Shown: piece by piece, positions 36,995-47,967 of the stretch
Layout of the letters: the number at the start of each line of letters is the position of its first letter
Numbering within the stretch: the first letter of the stretch is position 1
From: Colocasia esculenta
Lineage: Eukaryota; Streptophyta; Magnoliopsida; Alismatales; Araceae
Length of the DNA stretch: 64,000 nucleotides
Reading direction: 5' to 3'
Assembly (NCBI GenBank): GCA_014218235.1
Contig: CM024766.1
Location: 24,277,346 to 24,341,345 of the forward strand
Notes under the pieces: generated by a model
The model's input: the letters and a program-made list of their open reading frames with translations, nothing else
Database searches by the model: none
What the model was told of the DNA's origin: nothing
Program-made: the position numbers and the translations under genes

Positions 36995-37902
36995 TCAGAG
37001 TCCTAATCTACACCACCTTATGGATCCAAGACGCAGGGCATTTTGAATTCGAAATGCCCGCCCGAAAGTCATCTTCAACCTCCCGACCGGGAGAGAGAGA
37101 AACTCTAGATTAGGCGATGTAGAGATAGGCAACTCTTCCACCACACACCGAAGGACAAAAGTGGCTCCGACGACCCATACCGACGCCACCACTGGGAAGA
37201 TGGCCTGTCTAGACACCTAAATGATGGCCAATAGAGTCGTCCACGACCCCATCGAGGTGAACAATGAATTCCAATCACCCAAAATATTCCCCTCCCCCCC
37301 CCCCCCCCCCCCCACATCGCATAGGCAAATAGGACTTCTTTGATGTCTACCCTAAATCTTCTCTTTGGTCGGGTGGGGAAGGTTCCCAAATTCTCCCGAC
37401 AAAAGGTGGAGACAAAAGACTGAACCATCCACCGGAAGGAGTCCTTCACCCGCCAATCTCCCCACCATCTCCTCATCACTTACCACTGCCAAGAGGACAC
37501 GAGCGGACACCCTGGAGACAGCCCAATCCCCGCTACCACCTCCTCTAGGCGTCGCTTGATCTCCACAGACTCCACTGGTCCTACCAGCAAGGTGAGAGCC
37601 AAACACTTCTTCATCCACTCCCTTCGGCACCTCGACATCTCCTCTGACAAGTCCCCCATATCCAGAAGTCTTCTGCTTCCCCAGACCCCATCCGCGAAGG
37701 GCTGATCTCCCCATTGACTATCTTTTACTAGCACGAGCTTCTCCTCAGTACCGGGACAGAGGCGTCCCCTTCTCCCACACGCAAAACATACCGACTGACT
37801 CCTCTCCTTCAGGACGCAGGCTAAACGCTTGCTAAATCTCTCAATAGCAGTTAAAACGGCAAGGATTGCAGAATAATAAGTTCCCACAGAAACAGCGGCC
37901 AA
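36995..37902 (-). pseudogene. Unrecognised ORF remnant in two overlapping frames
   Basis: Minus-strand reading from 37902: a 140-codon ORF with FACGRRGRLCPGTEEK, which could be a decayed zinc-knuckle-like motif, and EWMKKCLALTLLVGP. It is followed in another frame by WWGDWRVKDSFRWMVQSFVS. A homopolymer C run (37294-37313) interrupts the distal part. Codon use looks coding (G/C-rich, long open stretches), but I cannot name the family. A LINE ORF1 or captured gene fragment is possible. Confidence 0.35.
37294..37313. repeat. Poly-C run
   Basis: About 20 consecutive C residues on the plus strand. Confidence 0.9.
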
Positions 37903-38804
37903 ACAATGCGCTGCTTTTCAGACAGACTGGAAGATAAGTGGGAGGGCGTCTATCCACGGGCCAATCCCCAGACCATGACTAAAATTGTCAGTATCAAGCC
38001 TCCTTATAATATACCTTGGTAAAGGATCCCCTTGAAATTAGCTACACGACAACCACCATTCAGCTCGCTGTTTCCCTCAGCCCCAACAGTCTTCACATCA
38101 TCCAGTTTTAACGTTCACTAAGAGACGGCCAAAACGCTAAAAGCTAGCAAACAATTCTTAACAGGCAGCAAGCACGCTATCTAATGGCCAACGGGCATCA
38201 TTTTGACCCAAAATCTCGAGAAGTATGATAGTATGAACAATGTTATCCTCTATTATAACAGTCCGACATTAGAAAATAACAAAATACAAATGTGGGTCTC
38301 TTTTTATATCAAACAACAAAAGAAGAAGAAAAAAAGCTATCACCAGTGCTACAGCAAAATCAGCTTAAGCCGGACAGCCTACAATTCTTTGACCCTACAT
38401 TGGATCACCCGAATCCGAGAGTACCATCCCTCACATAATCCTGAATCAGATGTGTGGCATGGTCCAAAGGGAACATGCATTCGGCCTGCCCTGATGCAGG
38501 ATAACTTGACCCATTACCACAATCTCTTTCTATCGTACAATTAGGACGCCACGACAAAGGATAGCTTGAGAGGGACAAAGCTAAAACCAGTCAGCAAGAA
38601 GCATCAGCAATTAATTTTTACTACGTTGGCGTTGGCTCAGGATGTTCTTCTCAACAGATTTTAACAACCAGGGATTTTCATTTGGTCAAAAATGGGTGCA
38701 AGATAAATTTTAACGTGTCCATTAGAATCACACGTGAAAATAAATAAACTATAAACTACATTGTCAAGATATTCCGCAAGATAAAAATTGTAATCATTAA
38801 GTAA
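37903..38804. other. Unassigned non-coding region
   Basis: Only short ORFs; nothing recognised up to the CACTA terminus. Confidence 0.5.
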
Positions 38805-39710
38805 CACTACAAGAAAAGGGACTATTAGGGACGGGATATTGACGACGGCTCCCGAACACCGTCACTAAAAAGGATATTTGCGACGGTTATTAAGTAGCCG
38901 TCCGCAAAAGTGTAATATTGGCGACGACTTAAAGAAGCCGTCCTCACTAACCATTATTAGCGATGACTGAATAGATGAACGTCGCTAAAAATAAATTATT
39001 CAGGACGACTATAAAATCGTCACTAAAAACATCATTCGGGACGACGATTATCAAACCCAATAACGGTTATTAGTGACGGTGACATAAGCCGTCAATAAAA
39101 AAACTATTTCTAGACGGCTATAAAAGTCATCGCTAAAAATATCATTCGGGACGGCAATTGTCATCCCCAATAACGGGTTATTAGCGACTGCGACATAAGC
39201 CGTCGCGAGTAAATTTATTCACAATGGCTAAGATTCTCTGTTGCTAATAAAATTACTAGCGACTACTTTAGGCTCATCGCTAATAAACTATTATTAGGGA
39301 CACTTAATTGAAGCCGTCTCTAATACTTTTAGTAGCGACGGATAATTTGTTCGTCGCTACTAACGATTATTAGGGATGGCCCTAATTGTCCCCAATAATT
39401 CATTATTAGGGACATTACAAGAAGTTGTCCCTAATATTAACAATAGCGATGGCTACTATGGGCCCTCACTAATACTATTAGAGACGGCTTTATCTGTCGC
39501 AAATAAATGATTATTAGGGACGGCTATCGATGGTTGTCCACAATAAGAGCATTGGCGACGGCTTTGACTGTCACCATTAGTTTTATTAGCAACAGCTTAC
39601 GTCCGTTGCTATTAAGTTTTCGCGACGATTTTGTTAGTTGCCAAAGCATTAAACGATTGTCGCCATTATTAATAGCGACGGTTTAAAGCCGTCGCCAATA
39701 ACCTAATTTT
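38805..39710. mobile_element. CACTA (En/Spm) transposon terminus with subterminal repeats
   Basis: CACTACAAGAAAA at 38805-38817 is the canonical CACTA terminal inverted repeat. It is followed by about 900 bp of GCGACGGC/GCCGTCGC words in both orientations, the subterminal transposase-binding type of array. No transposase domain and no opposite TTTTCTTGTAGTG terminus was found in the window. This is a truncated end or the remnant of a larger element. Confidence 0.88.
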
Positions 39711-40381
39711 CTTTTTAAAATGTTAAAAATAATTTACATATAATTTTTTGTAAAGTATGGTAATGTATGTTAAATTATAAATGAAGAAATAAAGTTAAAA
39801 AAAAACTTATTTTTCATGTACACCCATCACTATGTTACCTTATATGTTTTGAGGAACATACCGACATTCATGTTTGCATGTGTCACTAAATTTTGTTTAC
39901 GTGTTGATACAAAAATTTATTATATTACAAAGTATATTTCAAGTTATTATTGTCATCTACTTAATTAACTATTCTTATATATGGTAAAATATTTATTTTA
40001 ATTAATCATAATGAATATATAGGATTTTTCTATATTTAGCATTAATCATATAAATCATTAAGTATTTTATTTTAAACTCCAAATGTTATGTCTTCTTGTA
40101 AATTAATCAAATTGTTTACACAATAAGTTATTTTATTCTTTTAAATCAAAACCTATTATATATTTATATTAAATTAATGATATTTGAATTTAAAATGAGA
40201 GGGAGATAAATATTATGTAATATGCATTAACATGTAGTCACACAAGTATATAAAATAATTTTATATATTATTTTTTTATTATGTTATTCATAATCAATTT
40301 TGTAATATTATCAATTTAAATATTTTTTTCTTGTACTATTTAAAAATAAAAAATATAATGACGCAAATCAATTGAAAAGCT
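39711..40381. other. AT-rich non-coding DNA
   Basis: Strongly AT-rich and without ORFs. It may belong to the truncated CACTA element. Confidence 0.45.
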
Positions 40382-40610
40382 AAGGTCGACCCCAGAAGAA
40401 CTGTGGGGTCGACTCTATTTCACAGTGCCAAAAAGCAACACAGAGGGGTCGACCCAAGAAGAAGTATGAGGTCGACCTCAAAACACAGAAGATTTGATTT
40501 TCATTTGAGGTCAACCTCAGTTGAAAGGAGAGGTCGACCCCATTTTCTAGAGTTGAAATGGGGTTATTATGGGTAGACCCATGAAGAAATATGGGGTCGA
40601 CTCCATAACA
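40382..40610. repeat. GGTCGACC palindrome cluster (outer side of arm A)
   Basis: Repeated words such as GAGGTCGACCTC, GGGGTCGACC and GGTCGACCCC at roughly 30-60 base spacing. The same type of cluster lies at the 5' side of both Transposase_32 copies (42340-42680 and 47570-47900). It may therefore mark the two ends of that element. Confidence 0.8.
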
Positions 40611-41022
40611 CGATGATTTGAAAAGTATTTTGAGATCCGATATCACTTTAAAAATGTCTTAGTTGCTGCACATAACTTCGCAACTTGTTAGCCAACAAAG
40701 TTGAGTGTTTTATGATCAAACACTTAAATAGAAAGATTTAAATTATCCTTAAACAATCATGTATTTACACTAAGATTATTAATATGCATGAAGATAGTGT
40801 AAGCAAGCACAAATCTATTCATAAATCATTTAACTATTCTCCACTTTTTTGCCATCAAAAGACACAATAAACCATACAAGTATTATGTAAGGACACAATA
40901 TACTAGTTTTCCCCCTTTTTGCCATCATCAAAAAGAGTAGTGAAGAGAGATTTAATCCAACTCAAAATGACAACAAACCATAGTGAGTGAAAACAGAGGA
41001 TGAAGAGGTAAAAGGATGAAGA
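40611..41022. other. Non-coding flank of the Transposase_32 element
   Basis: AT-rich, with repeated TTTTTGCCATCA-type words near 40850-40930. No ORF is recognised. Confidence 0.45.
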
Positions 41023-41303
41023 CTAAGATAGTGGTGGTTGGTGAGAGAGAGAATTCCATAAGAAATTTTCAGCGCCAGCCAAGTCCTGCAAGTTCTTCCG
41101 CATCTCATCATGATTGCCCCGTATAACATCCTGTTGTTTGGCAATAGCTTGAAAAAGCATATCATTGCGGTCTTTCTGTCCCTTGAGAATAGAAACATCC
41201 GTCTGAAGCTCTTCAACATGACCAACCAGGGATACAAACCGATTGTCCAATAGTCAAAATAAGCATTCATATTGGTAGTGAGCGTATCAAACAGATGAGT
41301 CAA
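41023..41303 (-). pseudogene. Frameshifted C-terminal coiled-coil of the Transposase_32 protein, arm A
   Basis: LTHLFDTLTTNMNAYFDY, then MDNRFVSLVGHVEELQTDVS and AIAKQQDVIRGNHDEMRKNL: heptad-like and coiled-coil forming. Arm B has the same segment at 50242-50456 in one frame, so the frame change is specific to arm A. The empty hAT target site TTTGATAC (as GTATCAAA) is here at 41283-41290. Confidence 0.8.
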
Positions 41304-42278
41304 CTAATCTATAGGAGCAAAAGGTATGGAGGAGTCTGGAGTAGACAGAGTGATTTCATCACCATCTTCATCATCTTGGAGGTCCTGCCCTTTGTAAGGA
41401 GATCGAGTACTCGTGCGGACAAAAGATCCATTTTGAATAGCCATCCTCATACGTGTGAGAGAACTCCCATCAATCACATCAAACGTTGTCAATCTTTTGG
41501 AATCTTCACCAACAAAACTGACTTTGAATTTCTTCAAGATGCGGGTAATAAGCATACCAAAAAGAAGATTACGCTTACACGTGTCTACTACATCCTGCAT
41601 GGTGTTCAAGGTGATATTTGGAAGGTCCACAGGAGTGCCATCTAGAAGTCCTTGAATTAAAAGGATATGATCATCGGTGACTCCATCCATGCTACCACTC
41701 CTTGGAATGAGAATAGAGCAAATAATCTTATAAAGAAACTGATGGTAGGCCGGAAAAGAGTTGGCATTCACACGCTCATATAGTTGGTTTTCAATCTTAG
41801 TTCCCATTACTCTTTCATAAGACTCCTGACGACTGTCTAACCGATCGACATATTTAACTACGTACTTATATGAAATATGCATCACTTCTAAAAGCATCGA
41901 AACTCTAAGAGGGATATGGATCCCTTTCACATAAATACTCAGTTTCTTGTTATCGTCTTCCTCCAATTTCGTATAAAAAAGACTAACCAAATGGGGGTAC
42001 ACCACTTCATTCATGGTCAAACAATGTCCCCATCCCAATGTCTCAAAGATGCATTTAAGATCAACCTCATTACTTTCAAAGAAGTGAAAATATATCCTTT
42101 TGCCAAAATGCACCTTCCTAGAGGATATATCAGTGGTGTAGAAATCAAATGCATTGAGACTACGAAAAAGAGTACCGTCAAAGCTTCGAGTTGGTGCTCC
42201 ACTGTTGCCTCGAGATCTCTTGGAGGGAGTCTCACTAGCCACTGCATTTCCCTTGTCACCACGCCGGGGAGGAGCCAT
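41304..42278 (-). CDS. Putative plant transposon protein (Transposase_32 domain), arm A copy
   Basis: Starting at Met 42278 (MAPPRRGDKGNAVASETPSK) it is open for 324 residues; 20 more codons lie upstream in frame without clear support. The basic Ser/Arg-rich N-terminus leads into the domain named 'putative plant transposon protein': SNEVDLKCIFETLGW, VVYPHLVSLFYTKLEEDDN, IYVKGIHIPLRVSMLLEVMH, IICSILIPRSGSMDGVTDDH and LLDGTPVDLPNITLNTM. The acidic C-terminus ends at 41304. A continuing coiled-coil part (VEELQTDVSILKG, 41023-41250) is in another frame, so the gene is probably frameshifted near its end. The biochemical role of the domain is not established. A second, broken copy is in arm B. Confidence 0.8.
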   Translation of the reverse strand: MAPPRRGDKGNAVASETPSKRSRGNSGAPTRSFDGTLFRSLNAFDFYTTDISSRKVHFGKRIYFHFFESNEVDLKCIFETLGWGHCLTMNEVVYPHLVSLFYTKLEEDDNKKLSIYVKGIHIPLRVSMLLEVMHISYKYVVKYVDRLDSRQESYERVMGTKIENQLYERVNANSFPAYHQFLYKIICSILIPRSGSMDGVTDDHILLIQGLLDGTPVDLPNITLNTMQDVVDTCKRNLLFGMLITRILKKFKVSFVGEDSKRLTTFDVIDGSSLTRMRMAIQNGSFVRTSTRSPYKGQDLQDDEDGDEITLSTPDSSIPFAPID

Positions 42279-42339
42279 CTGATCGAAGGAAGAGTTTGGA
42301 AGAAGAAGAAACAGGGAAGAGGAAACAGAGGAGTGCAAA

Positions 42340-42690
42340 GAGGAAGAAGGAGGTCGACCAGTGCAAAGAGGAAGGAGAGTAGGAGGAGGTCGTCTGCACT
42401 CAAGGGAGGAACAGAAGGGGTCGACCGGCGCAAGGAAGAAGAGAAGAGAGGAGAAGGGAGATCGCAGCGACAGTTACCAGCGGGAAGAAAAAAGGGGGAA
42501 GGGCTACCCTTTAAATCCCCCTAGGGTTGCGGGGTCGACTCCACAAAAGTGGGGTCGACCTCGTTTATGAAGAGGTCGACCTCAGAAGACTTCTGGGGTT
42601 GACCTCACTTCACGTAGAGGCAAATTACATAGAGTTTTTAGAAATAATGTCGATCCGACTAAAGGCTGGGTCGACTCAAGGCTTCTTTAA
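42340..42690. repeat. GGTCGACC cluster at the 5' side of the Transposase_32 gene, arm A
   Basis: GGTCGACC words at about 42353, 42417, 42532, 42553 and 42571 and further variants. Mirrored in arm B at about 47570-47900. Confidence 0.8.
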
Positions 42691-42774
42691 AAAAAAAAAA
42701 GAAGCACAAGGACTCTGGGTTTGTCAAATTTTAAGATGGACAATTAATGTGAATTGCTTATGAAGAAGGTGAAA

Positions 42775-43085
42775 ATATCAACACATATGAGAGTTCGTAG
42801 CACCAGTAGGACATCACCCGGACATCGCGTTCAGCAGCTGTCTCCCCATTTTGAGTAGCCTTCACCCTCGGGGTATGCCCCTTAAGGGTTTATATTCTCT
42901 TTTCTTTACTGTACTTATACTTAAGACAGACAGATAGACATGTACTTGACGTGTAGACTCGTACTATTTACTTCAGGGTCATGGTTGTTTGTCTTTTTTT
43001 ATTACTTCGCTAAATCTTTTCTAACCCTTCCGGGTCTACGGACCCGTGGGTGGAGGCCCAAGGGCCGAGTACTTGGAGGGCTCTG
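42775..43085 (+). repeat. Gypsy LTR scrap in arm A
   Basis: CCTTCACCCTCGGGGTATGC at about 42859, and ACCCTTCCGG further on, match the LTR of the 27314 gypsy family near 29375-29575. Arm B carries the same scrap in reverse (about 47155-47475). Confidence 0.75.
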
Positions 43086-43094
43086 TGTATCGAA

Positions 43095-43300
43095 ATAAAG
43101 TGATCTTTAATAAAGTGATAACGTCAATATATTTACTACGAGAATGTTGAACAAAGTTATTAGTGAAATTAATAGCACTCGTATTATTGCAAAGCAATGG
43201 AATTTTAGACAAAAAAATGTAGCATAGTCCGCATCAGTGTAACCCACCAAGTCGAAGGAACATTCTTTGGGATACCATAAGTCAAAATCATTCGAGGAAG
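43095..43300 (-). pseudogene. copia RNase H scrap in arm A
   Basis: Reverse-strand counterpart of the arm B segment that encodes NTSAINFTNNLVQHSRSKYI. Collapsed by deletions; coding only in traces. Confidence 0.7.
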
Positions 43301-43925
43301 CAAGATATCGAAAAGCTTAGCGTCGATAAACTTATCAAGTTCAATATCATTTACAAGAGGTTAAATAGAGAAGAAATCAAATCATACCTCAATAAAGCTT
43401 AACGTCAGGATCTCAGGCATAGTCTTCTGAATCTCAGACATTGCCATCACGCCAAAACTCAAGTTATTGTGTATGGATACCATCCTTCCTTATAACCCAC
43501 CACAGGGTGCAGTCCCCCTATTAGACAACTTAGCAACACCCACAGGCAAGTCCACACTCGAACCTAGACATGACTTGGCCAACCTGGATCCAGATAAAAC
43601 ATTTTATTCCTCTACGAGTAGGGCTGTAAACAGATCTAGATATTATTCAAATCTGATTTGTGGTGGCGACAACAACATTGACAAGGGTGATCCTACATAG
43701 ACATATGATATCTTTTTGGTATTGTTGTGACTACATCGACCGAAATGTTAGTGAATATAAATGTAATAAAACTTTATTTTTAAAAAATATTATATTTCAA
43801 TTTCTGCCATAATTAAATTATTAATAGTTAATTATTAATATTCTCTCCCTCCCCCCTAAAACACCCCGCGCTTCCCTCCCCCCCCCCTAAAAAAATAGCA
43901 GCATTTTAAACCCTTGCCTTCCCCT

Positions 43926-44127
43926 CCCCCCTTGAAATACCCTGCGACTTTCTCTCTCCCTGCCATCGCCTCCGAGCTACTGCTGAGCCCACACCGTCGA
44001 AGAGCCGCCGCTGGGAGCCTTCGACCGTCGCCTCCATAGGTATGTGACTCTCCCTTCGGCGTCGCCTTCTCCTCCACCTGTCTATTCTTTCTCTGCTCCC
44101 CCCACCGATGGTGGACTTCGACCTCCA
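43926..44127. other. GC-rich stretch of the loop next to arm A
   Basis: C-rich, CTCC/CGCC-containing DNA resembling a plant 5' exon, adjacent to the lectin-kinase fragment. No domain is recognised. Confidence 0.4.
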
Positions 44128-44268
44128 GAAGATGGTAGAGCTCGAGGAGTTGGAAGACCAGATGGGCACCTTTGATCGGTTGAGCAACACCAGCACACCG
44201 TCGGGGGAGAGCCGGAGCTCAGAGGAGGTAGGATTGGAGAGGGGCGCCTCCCTGTTGGCCACCCACAT
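44128..44268 (-). pseudogene. G-type lectin receptor kinase fragment (B-lectin domain), captured
   Basis: Minus-strand reading WVANREAPLSNPTSSELRLS, then PDGVLVLLNRSKVPIWSSN, the diagnostic middle of the bulb-type lectin domain of S-domain receptor kinases (usual form VWVANRE...DGNLVLL...WSSN). Only about 45 residues are present, with no signal peptide, PAN or kinase domain. It abuts the PPR fragment at about 44268-44272. The host protein would be a plasma-membrane receptor; this piece is non-functional. Confidence 0.85.
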
Positions 44269-44269
44269 G

Positions 44270-45075
44270 ATTGTCTTTTACTATATGAATTGTTAGACCT
44301 GGTTCAATGTTCAGAAGAGAAAATGATATGGCTAATCTTTCACTGTGACTATAGAGGAATGATGTCTTCTCCTCCTCTTCTACATTGTGCAACACATAAC
44401 TCGTGTCTGGCACATAACCCATATCCTCCATCTTCTCTTGCAAAGTATCCCATAGCTTACTCATGCTTTCATACTGTGGATGCCATTGATCACCCACTCT
44501 AAATGCATGGACAGTGTTTTTTATCTCAACCCAACTACATCCAAGAGTTTTAGTCAACCCTGTATGCTCCATCATCTTCCTTGTACTCCTAGCCTCAGCC
44601 CACCTACTAATTTGGGCATATATGCTAGACAACACAATATAATGAGCTGCATTTTGAGGCTCTAACAAATCAACAAGACGTGCATAATGCTCCAACTTAG
44701 GTTCAAAGTTGTGTTCAAAGGTCATGAAATTGAATATTCTTCTTCCCTCTTCAATCAAACCCCCATGCCTGCAAGCAGACAAAACTGCAAGAAACGAAAT
44801 TGAATCTGCCTTGACATGGTTCTCACACATCCTAGAGAAAAGTGCTATAACATCTTCACCAAGACCATGCGTTGCATACCCAGACATCATTGCATTCCAA
44901 GAAACAATATCTTTTATCTGTATTTGATCAAAAATGTTCTTGGCATAATCCACCTGCCCACATTTTGAGTACATGTCAATAAGACTATTTCCAACAATCA
45001 TGTGAGACTCAAACCCACTCTTAATCACACTGCCGTGGAGTGACATCCCTTCTCTAAGATTAGCAAAAACTGCGC
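44270..45075 (-). pseudogene. PPR protein fragment (PLS/E/DYW-type), captured
   Basis: Minus-strand ORF with PPR repeats: SLHGSVIKSGFESHMIVGNS, LIDMYSKCGQVDYAKNIFDQ, IKDIVSWNAMMSGYATHGLG and FLAVLSACRHGGLIEEGRRI. Then E/E+ motifs: NAAHYIVLSSIYAQISRWAE, LGCSWVEIKNTVHAFRVGD, MGYVPDTSYVLHNVEEEEK and YSHSERLAISFSLLN. PPR proteins of this class bind organellar RNA for editing. The fragment lacks most repeats at the N-terminus and stops at IVKDN before the DYW zinc-binding residues. An in-frame deletion of roughly 50 residues joins HYARLVDLL directly to EPQNAAHY. There is no intron. Confidence 0.9.
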
Positions 45076-46301
45076 CTAGCAGAGGGGGGCTATTTGAGGG
45101 GTTGGAAAGACATGGCAGTGGAGAACCTGCTCCTAGCGACTGGTGGGGCCACATAGGCGGGAGTCAGCAAGTGGAATTCTGCAGCTGGGGGTCCTAGTTT
45201 CATATGAAGCTCTAAGACCATGTTCTTCTATTCAATATTTTATTAAAATAATAGCTTATTTGTTCATGCATGTTGTTAGATTTTTCTGGTATATGCAATG
45301 TTCTAGAAATAGATGAGGGATAAGGATTCATATGACCCTTGGATCTGCCATATTTTAATTTATGCATCCATCTATGTTATGTTTAGATGTGGCATCCCTC
45401 CAAAATGGAAGTTGCACTATCATCGCAAACTGGAAATTGCAAAGAAAATGATGGAGTATGTATATAACTGCACTACACCGACGTGAACACATTACATTTT
45501 TCTCTTTACAAGTTGGCAATTGAAGCCTGCCCAACAGTGACCCCCACTTCAGGTGATTCAGCTAGGATCCGATTCTTGAGGTGATTCAGTCAAACTCTAT
45601 GAATCAAAATTCAGTTTGTTCTGTGATTTCTTTGTCTTATTTTATGGATTTCAGCCTTTCTATAAACAAACAATCTTGGGTATATAATGAAGGTCCACAA
45701 GAATGATACTGCAACTTATTCCGCTCATGTTGAGATAGTTGAGTCTTTGTTAAATGCGTCTTAGGTGTTAAATACTGAAGAAGAGACTGTCCGTTGGTTA
45801 AATGGGTGTTAAAGGTTGACATTATTGAAACCAAAATCTTTCCAGTGGGTAAGTTAACCAAATCACCTCTATAATAGGTAATGAATGGAAGAGATGAACA
45901 ATAAAAAAATACTATAGACGTTTCATGTGCACTTCAGACACTTAAACTCAGATGTTTATCATTTGGTTGATTACATTGTTCCCGTGGTTGCTTTTCCAAG
46001 TTTTACTTGCAATATCATTTGATGCTGATTGTCATGTCTCTGGTTTAGTTGTTCTTTCGTGCCCTTGATGTTGACGCCCATTTCCTCCATCTTGCACTTC
46101 CATCTACCCAATGTAACGGGCTTCCCAGTTTCCCAAAAAATTCTTCATTGCCCCTCCATAGCAGCCATTGCTGCCGCATGGCTTGGGCAACAAGGCAAAA
46201 CTGAGATTGCCCAGATGGACAATTCAAAGGCTATCAATTTTTCCCAGAATCTGCTGTAAAACATTTTCATTTTTTCTTCAACCTTTCCCACATGGACATC
46301 C
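45076..46301. other. Remainder of the inverted-repeat loop
   Basis: Mostly AT-rich non-coding DNA. At 46040-46260 a short open stretch on either strand looks exon-like but is not recognised; it might be a third captured fragment. Confidence 0.4.
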
Positions 46302-46495
46302 AAGGCGGGGGTTTAAAATGCCGCCATTTTTTTCAAGAGGGGGGGGGGGGGGGGGGGGAAGCGCGGGATGTTTTGAGGGAAGGAAGAGAATATTAATATT
46401 TAACTATTAATAATTTTGAATATTAATAATTTGATTATGACAGAAATTGAAATATAATATTTTTAAAAAATAAAATTTTATTACATTTATATTCA

Positions 46496-46860
46496 CTAAC
46501 ATTTCGGTCGATATAGCTGCAACAATACCAAAAAGATATCAGATGTCCATGTAGGATCATCCTTGTCGATGTCACAGTCACCACTATAAATCAGATTCAA
46601 ATAATATCTAGATCTGTTTACAGCCCTACTCGTAGAAGAATAAAATGTTTTATCTAGATCCGAGTTGGCCAAGTCATGCCTAGGTCCGAGTGTGGACCTG
46701 CCTGGGGGTGTTGCTAAGTTGTCCAATAGGGGGACTGTACCCTGTGGTGGGCTATAAGGAACGATGGTATCCATACACAATAACTTGAGTTTTGGCGTAA
46801 TGGCAATGCCTGAGATCCTGAAGCCTATGTTTGAGATCCTGGCGCTAAGCTTTATCAAGG
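46496..46860 (-). other. Unrecognised ORF repeated in both arms
   Basis: A 120-codon minus-strand ORF (MDTIVPYSPPQGTVPLLDN...) whose inverted counterpart lies at 43467-43700 (MDTILPYNPPQGAVPLLDN). Its presence in both arms only reflects the duplication. No domain is recognised. Confidence 0.3.
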
Positions 46861-46969
46861 TATGATATGATTTCTTCTCTATTTAACCGTTTGTAAACGA
46901 TATTGAACTTGGTAAGTTTATCAACGCTAAGCTTTTCGATATCTTGCTTCCTCGAATGATTTTGACTTA

Positions 46970-47150
46970 CGGTATCCCAAAGGATGTTCCTTCGACTTTG
47001 TGGGTTATACTGATGCAGACTATGCTACATTTTTTGTCTAAAATTTCATTGCTTTGCGATAATACGAGTGCTATTAATTTCACTAATAACCTTGTTCAAC
47101 ATTCTCGCAGTAAATATATTGACGTTATTACTTTATTAAAGATCACTTTA
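46970..47150 (+). pseudogene. copia reverse transcriptase/RNase H scrap in arm B
   Basis: FVGYTDADYA-like text is followed by LLCDNTSAINFTNNLVQHSR and SKYIDV, typical copia RNase H (usual form CDN.SAI....NP..H.RTKHIDIR). A deletion removed the sequence between them. Confidence 0.8.
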
Positions 47151-47154
47151 TTGC

Positions 47155-47475
47155 GATACACGGAGCCCTCCAAGTACTCGGCCCTTGGGCCGCCACCCAC
47201 GGGTCCGTAGACCCGGAAGGGTTAGAAAAGACCTAGCGAAGTAATCAAAGAAGACAAACAACTGTGACCTTGAAGTAAACAGTATGAATCCACACGTCAA
47301 GTACATGTCCATCTATCTGTCTCAAATACAAGTACAGTAAAGAAAAGGGAATACAAACCGTTAAGGGGCATACCCCGAGGGTGAAGGCTACTCAAAAAGG
47401 GGAGACAACTGCTGAACGCGACGTCCGGGTGATGTCCTGCCGGTGCTGTGAACTCTCACCTGTGCTGATATTTTC
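47155..47475 (-). repeat. Gypsy LTR scrap in arm B
   Basis: Reverse complement of the arm A scrap (GCATACCCCGAGGGTGAAGG at about 47369). Confidence 0.75.
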
Positions 47476-47967
47476 ATTTTCTTCATAAGCAATTCACATT
47501 AATTGCCCATCTTAAATTTTGACAAACCCAGAGTCCTTGTGCTTCTTTTTCTTTTTAGAGAAGCCTTGAGTCGACCCAGCCTTCAGGCGGACTAACATTA
47601 TTCCTGAAAACTCTATGTAATTTGCCTTTGCGTGAAGTGAGATCGACCCCAACAGACTTCTGAGGTCGACCTCTTCATAAACGAGGTCGACCCCACTTTT
47701 GTGGAGTCGACCCCGCAACCCTAGGGGGATTTAAAGGGTCAGCCTTCCCTTTTTTTCTTCCCGCCGGTAACTGCCGCCACGATCTCCCTTCTCCTCCCTT
47801 CTCTTCTTCCTTGAACCGGTCGACCCCTTCTATTCCTCCCTTGAGTGCAGATGACCTCCTCCTACTCTCCTTCCTCTTTGCATTGGTCGACCCTTCTTCT
47901 TCCTCTTTGCACTCCTCTATTTCCTCTTCCCCTGTTTCTTCTTCTTCCAAACTCTTCCTTCGATCAG

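Larger units (their letters stand above)
41083..43925. repeat. Inverted repeat arm A
   Basis: Reverse-complement counterpart of 46302-50456. Matching order from outside to inside: Transposase_32 gene, GGTCGACC cluster, gypsy LTR scrap, copia RNase H scrap, the AACATTTCGGTCGAT block, an A/T stretch, a poly-C tract and ATTTTAAACCC. By eye, sampled stretches are roughly 85-90% identical. The true outer end is unknown because arm B is cut at 50456 by the TAT element. Confidence 0.9.
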
